Of a DNA stretch of 64,000 nt, positions 35,161-50,720 are shown piece by piece. Source of the DNA: Impatiens glandulifera (Eukaryota; Streptophyta; Magnoliopsida; Ericales; Balsaminaceae); assembly GCF_907164915.1 (NCBI RefSeq), contig NC_061864.1, positions 16,251,889 through 16,315,888 of the forward strand, read 5' to 3'. The notes below the pieces were generated by a model. It saw only the letters and a program-made list of their open reading frames with translations. It searched no databases and was not told the origin of the DNA. A program made the position numbers and the translations under genes. Every line of letters starts with the position of its first letter. Position 1 is the first letter of the stretch.

Positions 35161-36189
35161 AACAAGCGTTTATTAGTTACTTATAACAAAGTTTTAATAC
35201 TTACTAAAAGTAACTTAACTTGAAATAAGCACTTTTTTTAATTATCTTAAACAAGGCGTAATTAAAATAACATAATAGACAACTAACTTAATGAAATGAA
35301 CAATCATTAATATTAATATTCAATAAAAGACTGATTATAATATAACACCAATATAAATAATATATATAGTGTACTGACAAATATTTGATATCAGTCATAA
35401 AACATAAAATAATTGTACTAATATATCTCAAAAGATGATTAATTAATAATTAAAGCAATTTATTTTGTTAATGCCCATTACTTATTTTTAATAAAAAAAA
35501 TATTATCTTCCAAAAACAATTAATTAATTAATTAATTAATTAATGACATTATCTTAAATTAATAATAGTTGTGATAATAAATACAATGAAATGATGTGTT
35601 TTCTATACAACACACTTTTCTAGGAGGTGTTAGTGGTTCTGTTGGTTATTTGAAAATTAAATAAACTTAAACCACTTGATAAATGTAGTTTATCTATAAA
35701 TTAAGTACAAATAAATATTTTTACAAAAGAAAGGTTGAAAAACTGAATGAAAAAAAGATTATACCTGCAAAGTTTTTTCAAAATATACTTTTAAATTCCA
35801 ATATAAAACCTCCTAGTTTTTTTTTTTAAATATCATAATTTTAAATAAATTTCTTTATCACACCAACATTATATTAAAATATTTATATTTGTTTTTTATT
35901 AAAATTAAATTTTAAATACAACAAATTATTTTAATAATTAAATAAAAAAAACTTATAATTTTATTGTATTTTATTTATCAAATATAATTTATTTTTTTGA
36001 ATAAAACCAAAAAAAGCTCAACTAACCAAATCAATAAATCGTTTCTATAAGAAACAATTGAAATCTCTAACTAGATAAATTAGATAAAGAGTTTAAATAA
36101 TATATAACTCAATAAAAATAAATATTATCGTACTAAAATTTTGAATATGATATAACAAATACATAAAAAAAAATAAACAATTATCCAAT
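35161..36189. other. AT-rich intergenic stretch
   Basis: Contains (TTAA)n around 35518. No gene seen. Confidence 0.55.
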
Positions 36190-36634
36190 ACATCCTTAAT
36201 AGTACAATATTTATCCGTTAATGTTAATTAATATATAATTAATTTTATTAAACGAATAAAAAAAGATTATGATTAATTATGTAAAGTTTAAAAAATATAT
36301 ATAGATAATATTAATAAGGTTAAAAGTTAATGTAAGAAATAAATATTTTATTGATTTTGAAAATAAATTTTTGAGTTGAAGTTGAATTATTATATTTTTT
36401 TTGTTGAAGAATGGGTTTGTGGATTGAAGATGATTTCATCTATTAATAAAGATGAACAAAAACTAAAACATACTATAGAAGAACTCTGACAGATTAAAAC
36501 ATGAAGTTTAGAGGTAAAAGAAGATAGATAACGAAAGAAAATGAAAGTTTTTTCTTGAGAGAGTGAACATTTTTTTTTTTTATTAATTTGTAGGAAAACA
36601 ATTTATATTAGATAAAAAAAAAAAAAAAAAAAAG

Positions 36635-36702
<68 letters not shown>

Positions 36703-37236
36703 AATTTGCGTGACTTTTTCGATTGTTATCTATATAATATAAATAATGTTACTGAAAATTTGGTGACTTTTTCAATTTTCAATTTTATTTATATTTTTGA
36801 AAAATAAAATATTAATATTTTGATTTATTAATTATTAATATTAATTATTATTTTAATAAAAATATTATATTATATATTCACTCAGTTTACCTTATTAAAA
36901 TAAGATTTATTTGTTTATTTAAAATGTTTTTATTCTCAAAATTACATGATTATTATTAAGATAACAATTAGAACACGTGTTAGAAATAGAAAACTATATA
37001 TCTTTTTTATATAATGAATACAATTAAATCCTTAAATATATAGATTTTTAACCTAATTTAAATAATTAAAGCTTAAACTGATTCCTAAAATACAGTTATA
37101 ATCTTTTTGTGATTAGCTTTAAAAGTCCAAATTCACTATTCTTTTTATTGCCTACTTAGGAGAGGGAATAGGAACAAAGAGAAAGGGGAAAATTATAATT
37201 TTAAGATTTTTTTTTTCCTTCTTTAGGGTTTTGATT
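36190..37236 (+). promoter_or_regulatory. Upstream region of gene B
   Basis: The whole stretch aligns with 44505-46633 upstream of gene C, with small and large gaps. A (TA)n tract of about 30 units lies at 36640-36698; the C copy has only a few units there (45958). The proximal block 37071-37236 is shared with genes A and C and ends at the start codon. Confidence 0.6.
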
Positions 37237-39771
37237 ATGTCTGCTGTGTTTCTCGCATACCTTGGTGTCAAAGTCGATGAAAATGGCATATCAATTCTTC
37301 CTCATAATTACAGGTTCTAAATCTTATTTGTTTTTTACTTTTATTATTAACAAATCTAGATAGGTTCATGTATTAGTCATAAGAGTTTATTAAAGGTAAT
37401 TCTAACATATATAATTGGTTGGGAATTACAACTCTATTTGTTTTTCATGATTAACCTAGTTTAATGAATTTTTTTCTTGTAAAAAAATATAGTTAATTTT
37501 AATTTAACCTGGTTACACATGACTAAAATGTAAATATTCTAATTTGATTCAATTTAATTTTGTAGGGTGTGGGAGATAATTTTGTTGATTTTACTGCCCT
37601 ACGTTGCTTGGGTTTCACCTTTTGAATTTGGCTTCCTAAATAAACCAGAGTTACCATTCTCAGTCATAGACAATTTGATTAATATATTTTTTGCCATGGA
37701 CATTATTATCATCTTCAGTTTGGCCTATCAGGAAAAAATTATCGATAACAAAAGCGAGATTGCAGATAATTATATAAGTTTTTGGTTGATATTTGATATT
37801 CTTTCTGTAATCCCTTCAGAGCAAGTAATGAAGATACCACTTCCATCTATTTGGACTTACGGCATTTTCAGTCTATTTCGACTATCTCGTGTTCGTAGAG
37901 TTTGTGTAATATTTTCTAGGTACATTATTGTTTGAAATTTGATGTGTATATTATAATAGTTTATATGCTTAAACTTGAATAAACGTGTTAATTTTGCAGA
38001 TTAGAAAGTATTACAACTCCCAACTATTTTTTGTTTTGGTATGCAAAACTTATTTTGGTAAGTATTATTATATTAAGTTTTTTTTCACAAAATTGAATAT
38101 GGTTAGATAATGATTGCATCTTGCATACACTTGTGTTTGTGCCTTACATTTAGGCCACATTGTTTTATGTTCATTGTGTCGGATGTTTCTATTACCGTAT
38201 AACTACACATTATAAGGATCCCCACAAGATTTGGATTGAATACGTTGCGTCAATTTATTGGTCAACCGCGATGCTTACTACCGTAGGATACAACAACAAT
38301 TTGCACGATGAGAAGACAAAAGAGATAATTTTCACAATATTTTATATGTTATTTAACATTGGGTTGATAACATATATTATAGGAAATATGGCTGTTCATA
38401 TCACACGAAAGTCTAGAGATATTATAAACGAATCAATTTTGAAGGTAATGCCTATTTTGTTTTTTTAAAACATTTAAAAGTTTGATTTGAAACTTAAATT
38501 CTTACTGTTATTATTGTTACTACCAGAGAGATGCAATGGAATCCAAATCAATTGCTGCTCTTGAAAATCACTTGGCAAAACATATACAATATCGAAAGCT
38601 ACTCATTAGTTCGGGGGGACTACAAAAAAAAGAAACACTTGATTCCATTTCGAAGGACATTAGATCAAGCATTTCTAAATTTCTTTTTAGTACTCTTCTA
38701 GATAAGGTGTACTTGTTTGGTGGGGTTTCCAATGATTTACTCTTCCAACTGGTAAGTACATATTAAAAATCTGAGATTTTCTTATGGCTTTCATTCAATA
38801 ATACCTAACACATTTTTTCTTAACTAAACTTGAAGGTCTCGGAGATGGAAGTGAAATATTTTCCTCCAAAAGAAGACGTGATATTGCAAAACCAAGTTTC
38901 CTTAGATTTTTATATATTAATTAATGGAGCATTGGTAACTATGATAATTAACCTCTAATTTTTTTTATTTCTAAATTTTAAATGAGTTGTAATATCCTTA
39001 GGAACTTGTCCTATCTAAAAATGGGGTGGAAGAGGTTGTTGGCGAGGTTATAATTGGCAATATATGTGGTGAGATTAGCATTTTATACAACAAGCCAGAA
39101 CTCTTCACTGTTAGGACGAAACAATCGAGTCAACTACTTCGAATAAATCGAACGAAATTTCTTAATACAATTCAGGACAATGTTGGTGAAAATACAATAA
39201 TCATGAACAATCTCTTCAAGGTTATTTTATCTAATTTTATTTGGTACCGATTGATTAATTCAAATCTAATTTGGTCTTATTATTATTATTTGTATGATTT
39301 TTTGGCTTTTGACAGCATTTAAAAGGGCAGAATGATCCGATCATCAAGGGCATTTCAATGGAAACAAAGAACAATTCTAATCAAGGTTTGAGACGACGGC
39401 TTGACCAGAATGAATCAAATAACAACAATGATATAATGGCTACTACACAACCATCAATTCGGGCAGTAGTTGATGATAAAGTACAAGACACAAATAATTG
39501 TTGGAGGAAAAGATTTATTCGACAAAGTAATCAATATAGGTATGATAGGGATCGTGATAGGTTTCCAGATAAGGTCGTCATTAGATTCCCTGAAATAAGA
39601 GGCGAGGAAGGTGTGTGCATATTAATTCCAGATAGATTTGAGAAGCTATTTGAGATTGCAAAGAGAATATATGGGGTTTATCCTTCTAAGATTTTAAGTA
39701 GAGACGATAAAATTAAATTCAAGTGCATTGAGGAAATTATGGATGGTGATTTTCTTTTATGTGTTAGCTAG
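37237..39771 (+). CDS. Gene B: AKT1-like Shaker channel subunit with GYNNN filter
   Basis: Exons 37237-37313, 37566-37919, 38000-38057, 38154-38444, 38527-38751, 38836-38934, 39002-39220, 39316-39771, all with GT-AG borders, give an open 592-aa protein. The ATG follows the same GGGTTTTGATT leader as A and C; the N-terminus is ten residues shorter than C's. S1 is [13 protein letters not shown]4 is FRLSRVRRV. The pore helix is [11 protein letters not shown] and the filter is [10 protein letters not shown] (about 205-214). That has Asn instead of the third filter Gly and one extra Asn compared with gene A, plus the same 14-residue turret deletion. The cNBD-like fold contains [13 protein letters not shown] and ICGEISIL. 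A Gln/Asn-rich linker replaces the ankyrins, and a KHA domain follows (FPEIRGEEG to the stop). Likely an integral membrane subunit. Conduction is uncertain. Confidence 0.85.
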
Positions 39772-40170
39772 TGGTGGATACAAGATCCAATAATTGATAC
39801 TCATAAATTTTACTTACAATAAAATGATTTTCATTTATTTAAAACATTGTTTCTTTTATGATTTTCTTATCCGTTTATTTGATTTTCATGAATAATACAT
39901 TGTTGATAGTGGATTATGTACATTGTGTCTGTTTTTAAAATAGTGCTTGCTTATAAACTAACTTTAAAATAGTTAAATAAGAACACTAACTTAATCGATA
40001 ATTTTTTCTATTAAATAAAAAAAACTATTAAAATGTGACAATATTGTATAGAAAATATCTTATAAAATAATTGAATTGTTTAACATGTGTAATAATAGTC
40101 AATAATAACTAAAAAACAATAATTACAAATCTATTATTAGTTTAACATTTGAAAATAATAATATCAAATA
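39772..40170 (+). repeat. 3' flank of gene B, repeated family
   Basis: The same sequence follows genes C (49258) and the scrap at 51592, and occurs alone at 31390. It probably includes the 3' UTR. AATAAAA words occur near 39818. Confidence 0.65.
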
Positions 40171-40194
40171 ATAATTGAATCTGTTATAAATTTT

Positions 40195-40290
40195 GTTTCA
40201 TTGAAAATATGAGGTTACGAGATGGAGGTCCGGTGGTGGGTGATTTGTCGAGTACGAGGTCAGAATTAGTTGTTGGTTTGAAGTTTATAT
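40195..40290 (+). repeat. GC-richer word inverted at 50935-51035
   Basis: TATGAGGTTACGAGATGGAGG and the following CGAGTACGAGGTCAGAATTAG recur as reverse complement at 50935-51035. The two copies flank gene C and its pseudogene neighbour in opposite orientation. Confidence 0.75.
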
Positions 40291-41560
<1,270 letters not shown>

Positions 41561-42234
41561 TATAACCTCAAAATTTTTCAGGTTGAATTTATAATAAAAA
41601 TATTAAAATATTAGAAATAGAAAGGTGCTTCAATATAAACAAATATCTTTAGAGAAAAGCTCCAATAATAGAGATGAATAGAAAATAAGTTTAATATTAA
41701 GGATAAAAAAATACTATAAAAAAATAATAAAATTATTTACAAATTACAATAGAAAAAAAAATAATATATTATTATATTAAATATAATATGGAGAGAAAAA
41801 AAATATTATTATATTATTTATAAAATATAGAGAAATAAATAAATAATATATTTGAAGAAAAAAATATATTATTATATATATTATAGACAGAAAAAATTAA
41901 AATATTAGATAAAAATAACAAAAATAATATTATACTCTAAAATAGATACTTTATTATATATAATGAATAATATAAAAGGAATATATTAATATATTAAAAA
42001 TTTAGGGCCACTAAAAAGTGGGGCCTAATTGCATTGGTTCGACCTAGCGAATATATATATATATAGTAAAATAAAATTTAATTAAGAAATAAAGATTATG
42101 ATATAGGAAAGAGAAATACCTCCTTATTGATTTTAATTATTATTATAATTATTATTATATATATATATATATATATGATGTGTATATTATAATATTTTAT
42201 ATACTTAAATGTGAATAACTTTGTTAATTTTGTA
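41561..42234. other. AT-rich stretch
   Basis: No gene. The last 60 bp (from 42178) match the end of intron 2 of the channel genes. Confidence 0.5.
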
Positions 42235-43299
42235 GAATAGAAAAATATAGAAATTATTTGTTGTTTTGGTGTACAAAGCTTGCTTTTGTAAGTTTATTAT
42301 AAAATTAATTTTTTTTCACAAAATTAAATGTGGTTAGCTAATGATTGTTTCTTGTCTCGTGCACTTGTATTTGTGATTTACATCTGGTCACATTGTTTTC
42401 TATTCATTTTGTTGCAGGGTTCTATTATTGTTAAGATACACATTATATATGGATCACAAAATGATTTGGATTATATTCAGTCAATTTATTGGTCAATCAA
42501 GTTTCTTACTATGTTCCCGAGGAGATTATTAATACTCAACTAAAATTTATTGACCAATAACCATCTTTAAAAATGAGGTTGAAGAGGTTATTAGTGAGGT
42601 TATAATTGGAGATTATTGGGGGTGAGATTATCATTTTATAAAAATTCATAACTCTTCTTAGTGTTGGGACTAAACAATTGAGTCAAATACTTAAAAGTAA
42701 GTTTCTCAATACAATTCAGGCCAATGTTTGTGACAATATAATAATTATGCACAATTTATTTAAGGTGATTTTTTATAATTTGATTTGGTTTGATGTGAAA
42801 ATTCAAATATAATTTGTTACTATGAGTTTCTAGTTTTGAAAACATTTAAAAGAGCTGAATGATCCGAGAAATCAAGGTTATTTATGGAAACAAAGAACGA
42901 GTTGCATCAAGTTTTGAGACAACAGTTTGACCCAAGCAAATCAAATAACAATCATAATATCACCTCCACCGCACAACCATCCAATTGGGCAATATGTAAT
43001 GATAATGTACAAGGCATAGATAATTATTGGAGGAAACATTCATTAAACAAAGGAATCAATTTAAGTATGATCATAGGGATCGTGATAGGTTTTTAGATAG
43101 AATCGTCGACATTATATTTCCAGAAATAAGAGGCGAGAAATACTCAGGTATATTAATTCCAAATGTTTTGAGAAGCTATATGAGATTGCAAAAATATATT
43201 TATCTTTATAAGATTCTAAGGAAAAGGTACTTTGAGAAAGTTATTGATGGTTCTGTCATGTTTTTGTTAGATAGAGGTGGACAAACTAAAAAAAAATGA
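42235..43299 (+). pseudogene. Decayed gene A/B/C-type channel copy
   Basis: Starts with exon 3 (IEKYRNYLLFWCTKLAF, 42236-42289). Next is a damaged exon 4 (near 42393-42540) with stops after FYYC, in which the pore breaks off after SIYWSIKFLT. Exons 5 and 6 are missing. Exon 7 (about 42560-42763) is frame-shifted. Exon 8 (from about 42850) reads METKNELHQVLRQQFDPSKS, then shifts frame in the KHA region. No exon 1 or 2 is present. Clearly a dead copy. Confidence 0.85.
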
Positions 43300-44504
43300 T
43301 ACTCACAAAATTTATAATATCCTATAAAATAGTAATTATTAATATAAAATTTATTTGATTTTCATGAATAATCATGGTTGGTTTATTTGATTTTCATAAA
43401 TAATACATTGATGAATGTTGACCATTATATATGCCACACTATTTTGTGCATGGGCGTACTTGTGTTTAGTCGATTGTGTACATTGTTTTGGTTTTTAAAG
43501 TAGTGCATCTTTATATTAAATTAAATTTAAAATACTAAATAAATAATGTTAAACAAATTTTTTTATTAAACTAAAAAAAAATTATTAAAAAAATTGACAA
43601 TAGATATATAAAAAATAATTTATAAAATAATTAATTGTTTAACAAATGTAATAGTTAAAACAAATAAAAAATTATTAAAAATTATGTTTTTACTAATTTA
43701 GCTACATTTTATCATATATATAAAAAAGATTTTTTTTTTTAAATAAAACTGTAAAGCTATATTAATATTATAAATTTGAATAATTCAACATTGTGGCAAA
43801 AATAAAAACTGTTTTTCTAGAGTTGTGTAAAATAAATAAATTAAAAAATAAAAGATAAAATCATTTTGTTAGAAAACAAAACCAATCTAATTAGGAAGTG
43901 ACCCTTTATCAAAAAAATAAATAAATAAAAATTCTATATATAGTTTGATTTAAAAATTATCACAAAATATTTTTCTTCAATTTTTTACTTGTAAATTTTT
44001 TTATTCAATTTAATCACATTTTTCATACTTAATAATATTTTTCAATTTTAAAGAGTATTATTAAATAATGGTCATACAAAATATTAGTTTTAAACAATCT
44101 TAAATAATATTTAACTTATTGAAAAGTAACATTAACAAATTAATTGAATTGTTAAAAAAAATTAATTATGCGTGCCCCTTCCTACTTTCAAACGGACGAA
44201 ATTCGTAATCGCAAAATGCGTTTAAATGTTTCTTTTCCCAAATGGCTTTGCGTTGGTACTATTCATTTCCATTTTGACTATTTTTTAAAATTACCATTAA
44301 TTAATTTATATTTATATATATAACATTATATATCTATAAAACGTTTAACTTTTTTTTTTAATTTAAAAATAAAAACTATAATATTATAATTCAAATTTTA
44401 TCTAATTTATTTTATATTTTATATTTTCATTATATTTTATAACTTAAATTTTATAAATTATAAATTTATAATTTTAAATGGTACTAATAAACATAAAAAA
44501 CAAT
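43300..44504. other. 3' flank of the pseudogene and AT-rich DNA
   Basis: 43330-43690 resembles the gene B and C 3' flanks more distantly. Beyond that nothing is recognised, apart from a short GC-richer word near 44165-44230. Confidence 0.5.
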
Positions 44505-45728
44505 TATCTGTTACACCGTAAAGAGTACAATAATTATCCGTTAATTGATATATAATTAATTTTATCTTAATTTTATTAAACGAATAAAAAAATATTAAGA
44601 TTAATTATGTAAATCTATATAAATATATAGATAATATTAATAAGGTTAAAAAGTTAATGTAAGAAAATAATATTATTTTGAATTTGGAAATGAATTTTTG
44701 AGTTATGTGATGTTTATTGTATTTTGGGTTTGAGAATGAGTTTGTGGATTGAAGATGGTCTCACACAGATAATATAAAAAAGTGAACAAAACATGTTCGG
44801 TTTGATCTAGGTAAAGGAGGGGGATTTGAGCAAATCCTGTTGAAGTATTGGAACTTGCAATATATTGAAATTAATGTATCATACACTAGCATCATAATAA
44901 ATAACAAGATTGAAGAGAGTGAAACATTTGCAGATTAAGAGTCCCATAAACATGTATAAGTGTTTCTATCATAGACTAACCCGATATATAAAGTTCAAGT
45001 TGTTTTCATGGTTCTGTTAAGGAAATGTTTTAGGTAAAGAGAAATTGTTAAATGAATATAAAGTAATGTATTTATATCTTTGTCATAATAAATAACTATT
45101 AAAATTAAACTAATGCCATTAATTAAATTGAAATTTAATTCAATTGAAATTTATATCAAATTTAAATGTGAATTAGTGGTGAAATTTAATTTAAATTAAA
45201 TTCAAACTAAATTTAATTTAAATTAAGGTGAAATTTAATTCAAATAATAATGAGTTTGTTAATTTTTACCATTAATAGTCTCAATCAATTAACAAATGTT
45301 TAATTATTATCTTAACTACAAAATATTTGTTATAGGATATAATTTACAATCTCTTAACAAGGAAGAAATGTCAATATAATAAAAAGACAATCAAGGTTAA
45401 CCATTGAATGGATGAATTAGGGGTAGTTGGATAAAAAATTGATAAATAATTTTAGGGTTTAATTTCTAGCTATATATATCTATTCACCTTAATTTATTTC
45501 CATAAATTATAATTTCTTATTCCAGAAATTCAAGAATTTTTCTTTTATCTTTATGAGTGTTCTTTGTCAATGTTTTACTATCATAATTTTAAACTTGAGT
45601 TATTTAAACTGGTAAGAGAAATGTATTTAACATAATTTTAGAATTAATATCTCAATATTTCAATACCCAATGCCCAATAGGTAATTTTTTTATTTATACG
45701 TTATATCTAATAAATGTCATCTAAATCC

Positions 45729-45762
<34 letters not shown>

Positions 45763-46633
45763 TGTAATTATTACAGATAAAAATACTAAACAGACTATAG
45801 TAGAACTCTTGCAGATTAAAACATGAAAGTTAGAGGAGATTAGAGGTAAAAGAAGGTAGAGAGCGAAAGAAAATGAAAGTTTTTTCTTGAGAGAGTGAAC
45901 ATTTTTTATTAATTTTTAGGAAAACAATTTATATTAGATCAACAACAAAAAAAGGCGCATATATATTATTAATTTGCGTGACTTTTTCAATTGTTAACTA
46001 TATAATATAAATAATGTTACTGGAAATTTGGTGACTTTTTCAATTTTATATTTTATTTATATTTTTGAAAAATAAAATATTAATATTTTGATTTATTAAT
46101 TATTAATATTAATAATTATTTTAATAAAAAAAATATTATATTATATACAAATTTGGTGACTTTTTCAATTTTATATTTTATTTATATTTTTGAAAAATAA
46201 AATATTAATATTTTGATTTATTAATTATTAATATTAATTATTGTTTTAATAAAAAAAATATTATATTATATATTCACTCAGTTTACCTCATTAAAATAAG
46301 ATTTATTTGTATATTTAAAATGTTTTCATTCTCAAAATTACATGGTTATTATTAAGATAACAATCAGAACACGTGTTAGAAATAGAAAACTATATATCTT
46401 TTTTATATAATAAATACAATTAAATCCTTAAATATATAGATTTTTAACCTAATTTAAATAATTAAAGCTTAAACTGATTCCTAAAATACAGTTATAATAT
46501 TTTTGTGATTAGCTTTAAAAGTCCAAATTCACTATTCTTTTTATTGCCTACTTAGGAGAGGGAATAGGAACAAAGAGAAAGGGGAAAATTATAATTTTAA
46601 GATTTTTTTTCTTCTTTCTTTAGGGTTTTGATT
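44505..46633 (+). promoter_or_regulatory. Upstream region of gene C
   Basis: 44505-44760 and 45780-46633 match the upstream region of gene B. The middle (about 44765-45775) is extra sequence absent from B and ends in a (TA)n tract. About 120 bp beginning TTTGGTGACTTTTTCAATTT is duplicated in tandem at 46028 and 46150. The proximal block 46467-46633 is the one shared by A, B and C. Confidence 0.6.
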
Positions 46634-46971
46634 ATGTCTAAAGAGGATTGCAACCAACATTTGGTATCTCCTGTGATTCTCGCATGCTTTGGTGTCGAGC
46701 GCAATGAAAATGGCATATTAATTCATCCTAGTTATTACAGGTTCTATATCTTATTTGTTTTTGTTTTTTACTTTTATTATATTTTATTATTAACAAATCT
46801 AGATAGCTAGGTTCATGTATGAGTCATATATAAGGGTTTATTAAAGGTAATTCTAACATATATAATTGGTTAGGAACAACTCTATTTGTTTTTCATGATT
46901 AAGCTAGTTTAATGGATTTTTTTCTTGTAAAAAATTATAGTTATTTTAAATTTAACCTGGTTACACATGAC

Positions 46972-47034
<63 letters not shown>

Positions 47035-49257
47035 TAATTTGATTCAATTTAATTTTATAGGTTATGGGAGATAACTTTGTTGATTTTACTGCCCTATGTT
47101 GCTTGGGTTTCACCTTTTGAATTTGGCTTCCTAAATAAACCAGAGTTACCATTCTCAATCATAGACAATTTTATTAATTCATTTTTTGCCATCGACATTA
47201 TTCTCACCTTTGGTGTGGCCTGTGTGGACAAAACAGAGATTGAAGATAATTATGTAAGTTTTTGGTTGATATTTGATATTCTCTCTCTAACCCCTTCAGA
47301 GCAAGTAATGAAGATACCACTTCCATCTATTTGGACTTACGGCATGTTCAGCCTATTTCGATTATCTCGTCTTCGTAGAGTTTGTGCATTATTTTCTAGG
47401 TACATTATTGTTTGAAATTTGATGTGTATATTATAATATTTTATATGCTTAAACTTGAATAACCATGTTAATTTTGCAGATTAAAAAGGGATACAACTCT
47501 CAATTCTTTTTTGTTTTGGTATGCAAAACTTATTTTGGTAAGTATTATTATATTAAGTTTTTTTTCACAAAATTGAATATGGTTAGATAATGATTGCATC
47601 TTGCATACACTTGTGTTTGTGCCTTACATTTAGGCCACATTGTTTTATGTTCATTGTGTCGGATGTTTCTATTACCGTATAACTACACATTATAAGGATC
47701 CCCACAAGATTTGGATTGAATACGTTGCGTCAATTTATTGGTCAACCGCGATGCTTACTACCGTAGGATACAACAACAATTTGCACGATGAGAACACAAT
47801 AGAGATAATTTTCACAATATTTTATATGTTATTTAACATTGGGTTGATAACATATATTATAGGAAATGTGGTTGTTCATATCACACGAAAGTCTAGAGAT
47901 ATTATAAACGATGCAATTTTGAAGGTAATGCATGCCTATTTTGTTTTTTTAAAACATTTAAAAGTTTGATTTGAAACTTAAATTCTTACTGTTATTATTG
48001 TTACTACCAGAGAGATGCAATGGAATCCAAATCAATTGCTGCTCTTGAAAATCACTTGGCAAAACATATACAATATCGAAAGCTACTCATTAGTTCGGGG
48101 GGACTACAAAAAAAAGAAACACTTGATTCCATTTCGAAGGACATTAGATCAAGCATTTCTAAATTTCTTTTTAGTACTCTTCTAGATAAGGTGTACTTGT
48201 TTGGTGGGGTTTCCAATGATTTACTCTTCCAATTGGTAAGTACATATTAAAAATCTGAGATTTTCTTATGGCTTTCATTCAATAATACCTAACACATTTT
48301 TTCTTAACTAAACTTGAAGGTCTCGGAGATGGAAGTGAAATATTTTCCTCCAAAAGAAGACGTGATATTGCAAAACCAAGTTTCCTTAGATTTTTATATA
48401 TTAATTAATGGAGCATTGGTAACTATGATAATTAACCTCTAATTTTTTTTTATTTCTAAATTTTAAATGAGTTGTAATATCCTTAGGAACTTGTCCTATC
48501 TAAAAATGGGGTGGAAGAGGTTGTTGGCGAGGTTATAATTGGCGATATATGTGGTGAGATTAGCATTTTATACAACAAGCCAGAACTCTTCACTGTTAGG
48601 ACGAAACAATCGAGTCAACTACTTCGAATGAATCGAACGAAATTTCTTAATACAATTCAGGACAATGTTGGTGAAAATACAATAATCATGAACAATCTCT
48701 TCAAGGTTATTTTATCTAATTTTATTTGGTACCGACTTGATTAATTCAAATCTAATTTGGTCTTATTATTATTATTTGTATGATTTTTTGGCTTTTGACA
48801 GCATTTAAAAGGGCAGAATGATCCGATCATCAAGGGCATTTCAATGGAAACAAAGAACAATTCTAATCAAGGTTTGAGACGACGGCTTGACCAGAATGAA
48901 TCAAATAACAACAATGATATAATGGCTACTACACAACCATTAATTCGGGCAGTAGTTGATGATAAAGTACAAGACACAAATAATTGTTGGAGGAAAAGAT
49001 TTATTCGACAAAGTAATCAATATAGGTATGATAGGGATCGTGATAAATTTCCAGATAAGGTCGTCATTAGATTCCCTGAAATAAGAGGCGAGGAAGGTGT
49101 GTGCATATTAATTCCAGATAGATTTGAGAAGCTATTTGAGATTGCAAAGAGAATATATGGGGTTTATCCTTCTAAGATTTTAAGTAGAGACGATAAAATT
49201 GAATTCAAGTGCATTGAGGAAATTATGGATGGTGATTTTCTTTTATGTGTTAGCTAG
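46634..49257 (+). CDS. Gene C: AKT1-like Shaker channel subunit with GYNNN filter
   Basis: Exons 46634-46740, 47061-47399, 47480-47537, 47634-47924, 48011-48235, 48320-48418, 48487-48705, 48802-49257 give an open 597-aa protein with GT-AG borders throughout. The N-terminus [20 protein letters not shown] keeps the gene-A-like start that B has lost. Exon 2 has a shorter S2-S3 linker ([11 protein letters not shown]) than A or B. The filter is GYNNN at about 213-217 after [10 protein letters not shown], with the short turret. Exons 4-8 and their introns are almost identical to gene B (9.48 kb away), whereas exons 1-3 differ clearly. The C-terminus has the cNBD-like fold, Asn-rich linker and KHA domain, and no ankyrins. 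Same functional inference as for B. Confidence 0.85.
46979..47031. repeat. Poly-A plus (TA)n tract in intron 1 of gene C
   Basis: About 22 TA units. The same intron of gene B lacks the tract. Confidence 0.85.
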
Positions 49258-50720
49258 TGGGGGATACAAGATCCAATAATTAATACTCATAAAATTTACT
49301 TACAATAAAATGAAGTCTTATTCGTTTATTTGATTTTCATGAATAATACATTGTTGATAGTGAATTATGTACATTGTGTCTGTTTTTAAAATAGGGCTTG
49401 CTTATAAACTAACTTTAAAATAGTTAAATAAGAACACTAACTTAATCAATAATTTTTTCTATTAAATAAAAAAACTATGAAAATATCTTATAAAATAATT
49501 GAATTGTTTAACATGTGTAATAATAGTTAATAATAACTAAAAATAATAATTACAAAATTATATGTTTTATTCATTTAGCTACATTTTTATCATATCTAAA
49601 AAACAAAACAAAAAATAAAAACTTTATTTATAATTAGTATGATATTATTGTGGTATAAAGTTAAATACAGTTGATATTATACATTTTGAAAAAAAAAAAT
49701 AGTTTCCTGAGTTTATTAGAATGGTAGAAATTAATGTGTATTTGTTGTTTTAATTTAAAAATTATGGATTTATTGATTGAAAAACTAGGTTAATTATTTT
49801 ATTATGTAGCAAACTACTGCATTAAGAAAAGTTTATTGGTGACTAAAAATCTATATTCTTCTTGATGACATCACTTCATATACATCTTTGAAAAAAAAAG
49901 TTTACTATGAAACAAAAGTTAACTTAAATAAACTTGTCCACCTTTAGGAGACTGTATATGTCCAATACTTAGTACCCTCATCATCATTAGATATATTATC
50001 CAATACTTAGTACCCTCATCATCATTAGATATTTTCAAATTAGAATTGAAAATTGAAAGTTGATCAACTAAAAATAGCAAATATGATATGGGTAAATAGG
50101 CAAATAAAAACTTTTGCAAAATCATTATTAAATATATCCCTAAGGTAAATTAAAAATATATCTTTTTAAACCATTCAAATTAAAAAATGAGGTATGTGAT
50201 ACAATAATAATAACTAAATATATATTTTAGAGTTGATACAAATTAAATTTATTCAGTAATTATTTTGTAATTATTTCGTGTAAAGGTATCCACTTCTAAA
50301 TTATGAATGTGAACCATAGAAAGAGAGTCTTATGCTTTTTTCCGCTAAAACAGGGAAGGCATGCGCGAACAGCGGAGCAAGCAGTTCATGCAAGAGCGCG
50401 GTAATAACGTGTGCTAGGAACGGAAAAGCGGGACAGACCATTCTTCTTTCTCGGATCATTAATATGGTTGTTGGATAACTGAAATTAAGAATGAAAAGAA
50501 ACAATTGATAAATTAGATATATAATTTGTTTAATATTAAAAAAAATAATTGTGTTATTTCTCTACATCTTTATCTTATATTATTAATAAATATAATTCTG
50601 ACTTGAAATATAGGTCACTTTTTTAAGTTATTATTTTATTATATTTTTGAAAAATACTAATATTTTGATTTATTAATTATAAATATATATATTTTTTTAA
50701 AAAAATTTATACTTTTACTT
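49258..50720 (+). repeat. 3' flank of gene C running into an orphan upstream region
   Basis: 49258-49925 is the family 3' flank. After a short stretch with GC-richer DNA (50320-50470), 50480-50720 matches the distal upstream region of gene A (TAATTTGTTTAATATTAAA, AATATTTTGATTTATTAATTAT). The order 3' flank then 5' flank is what a head-to-tail tandem array leaves when the next gene body is lost. The short minus-strand frames here are not supported. Confidence 0.65.
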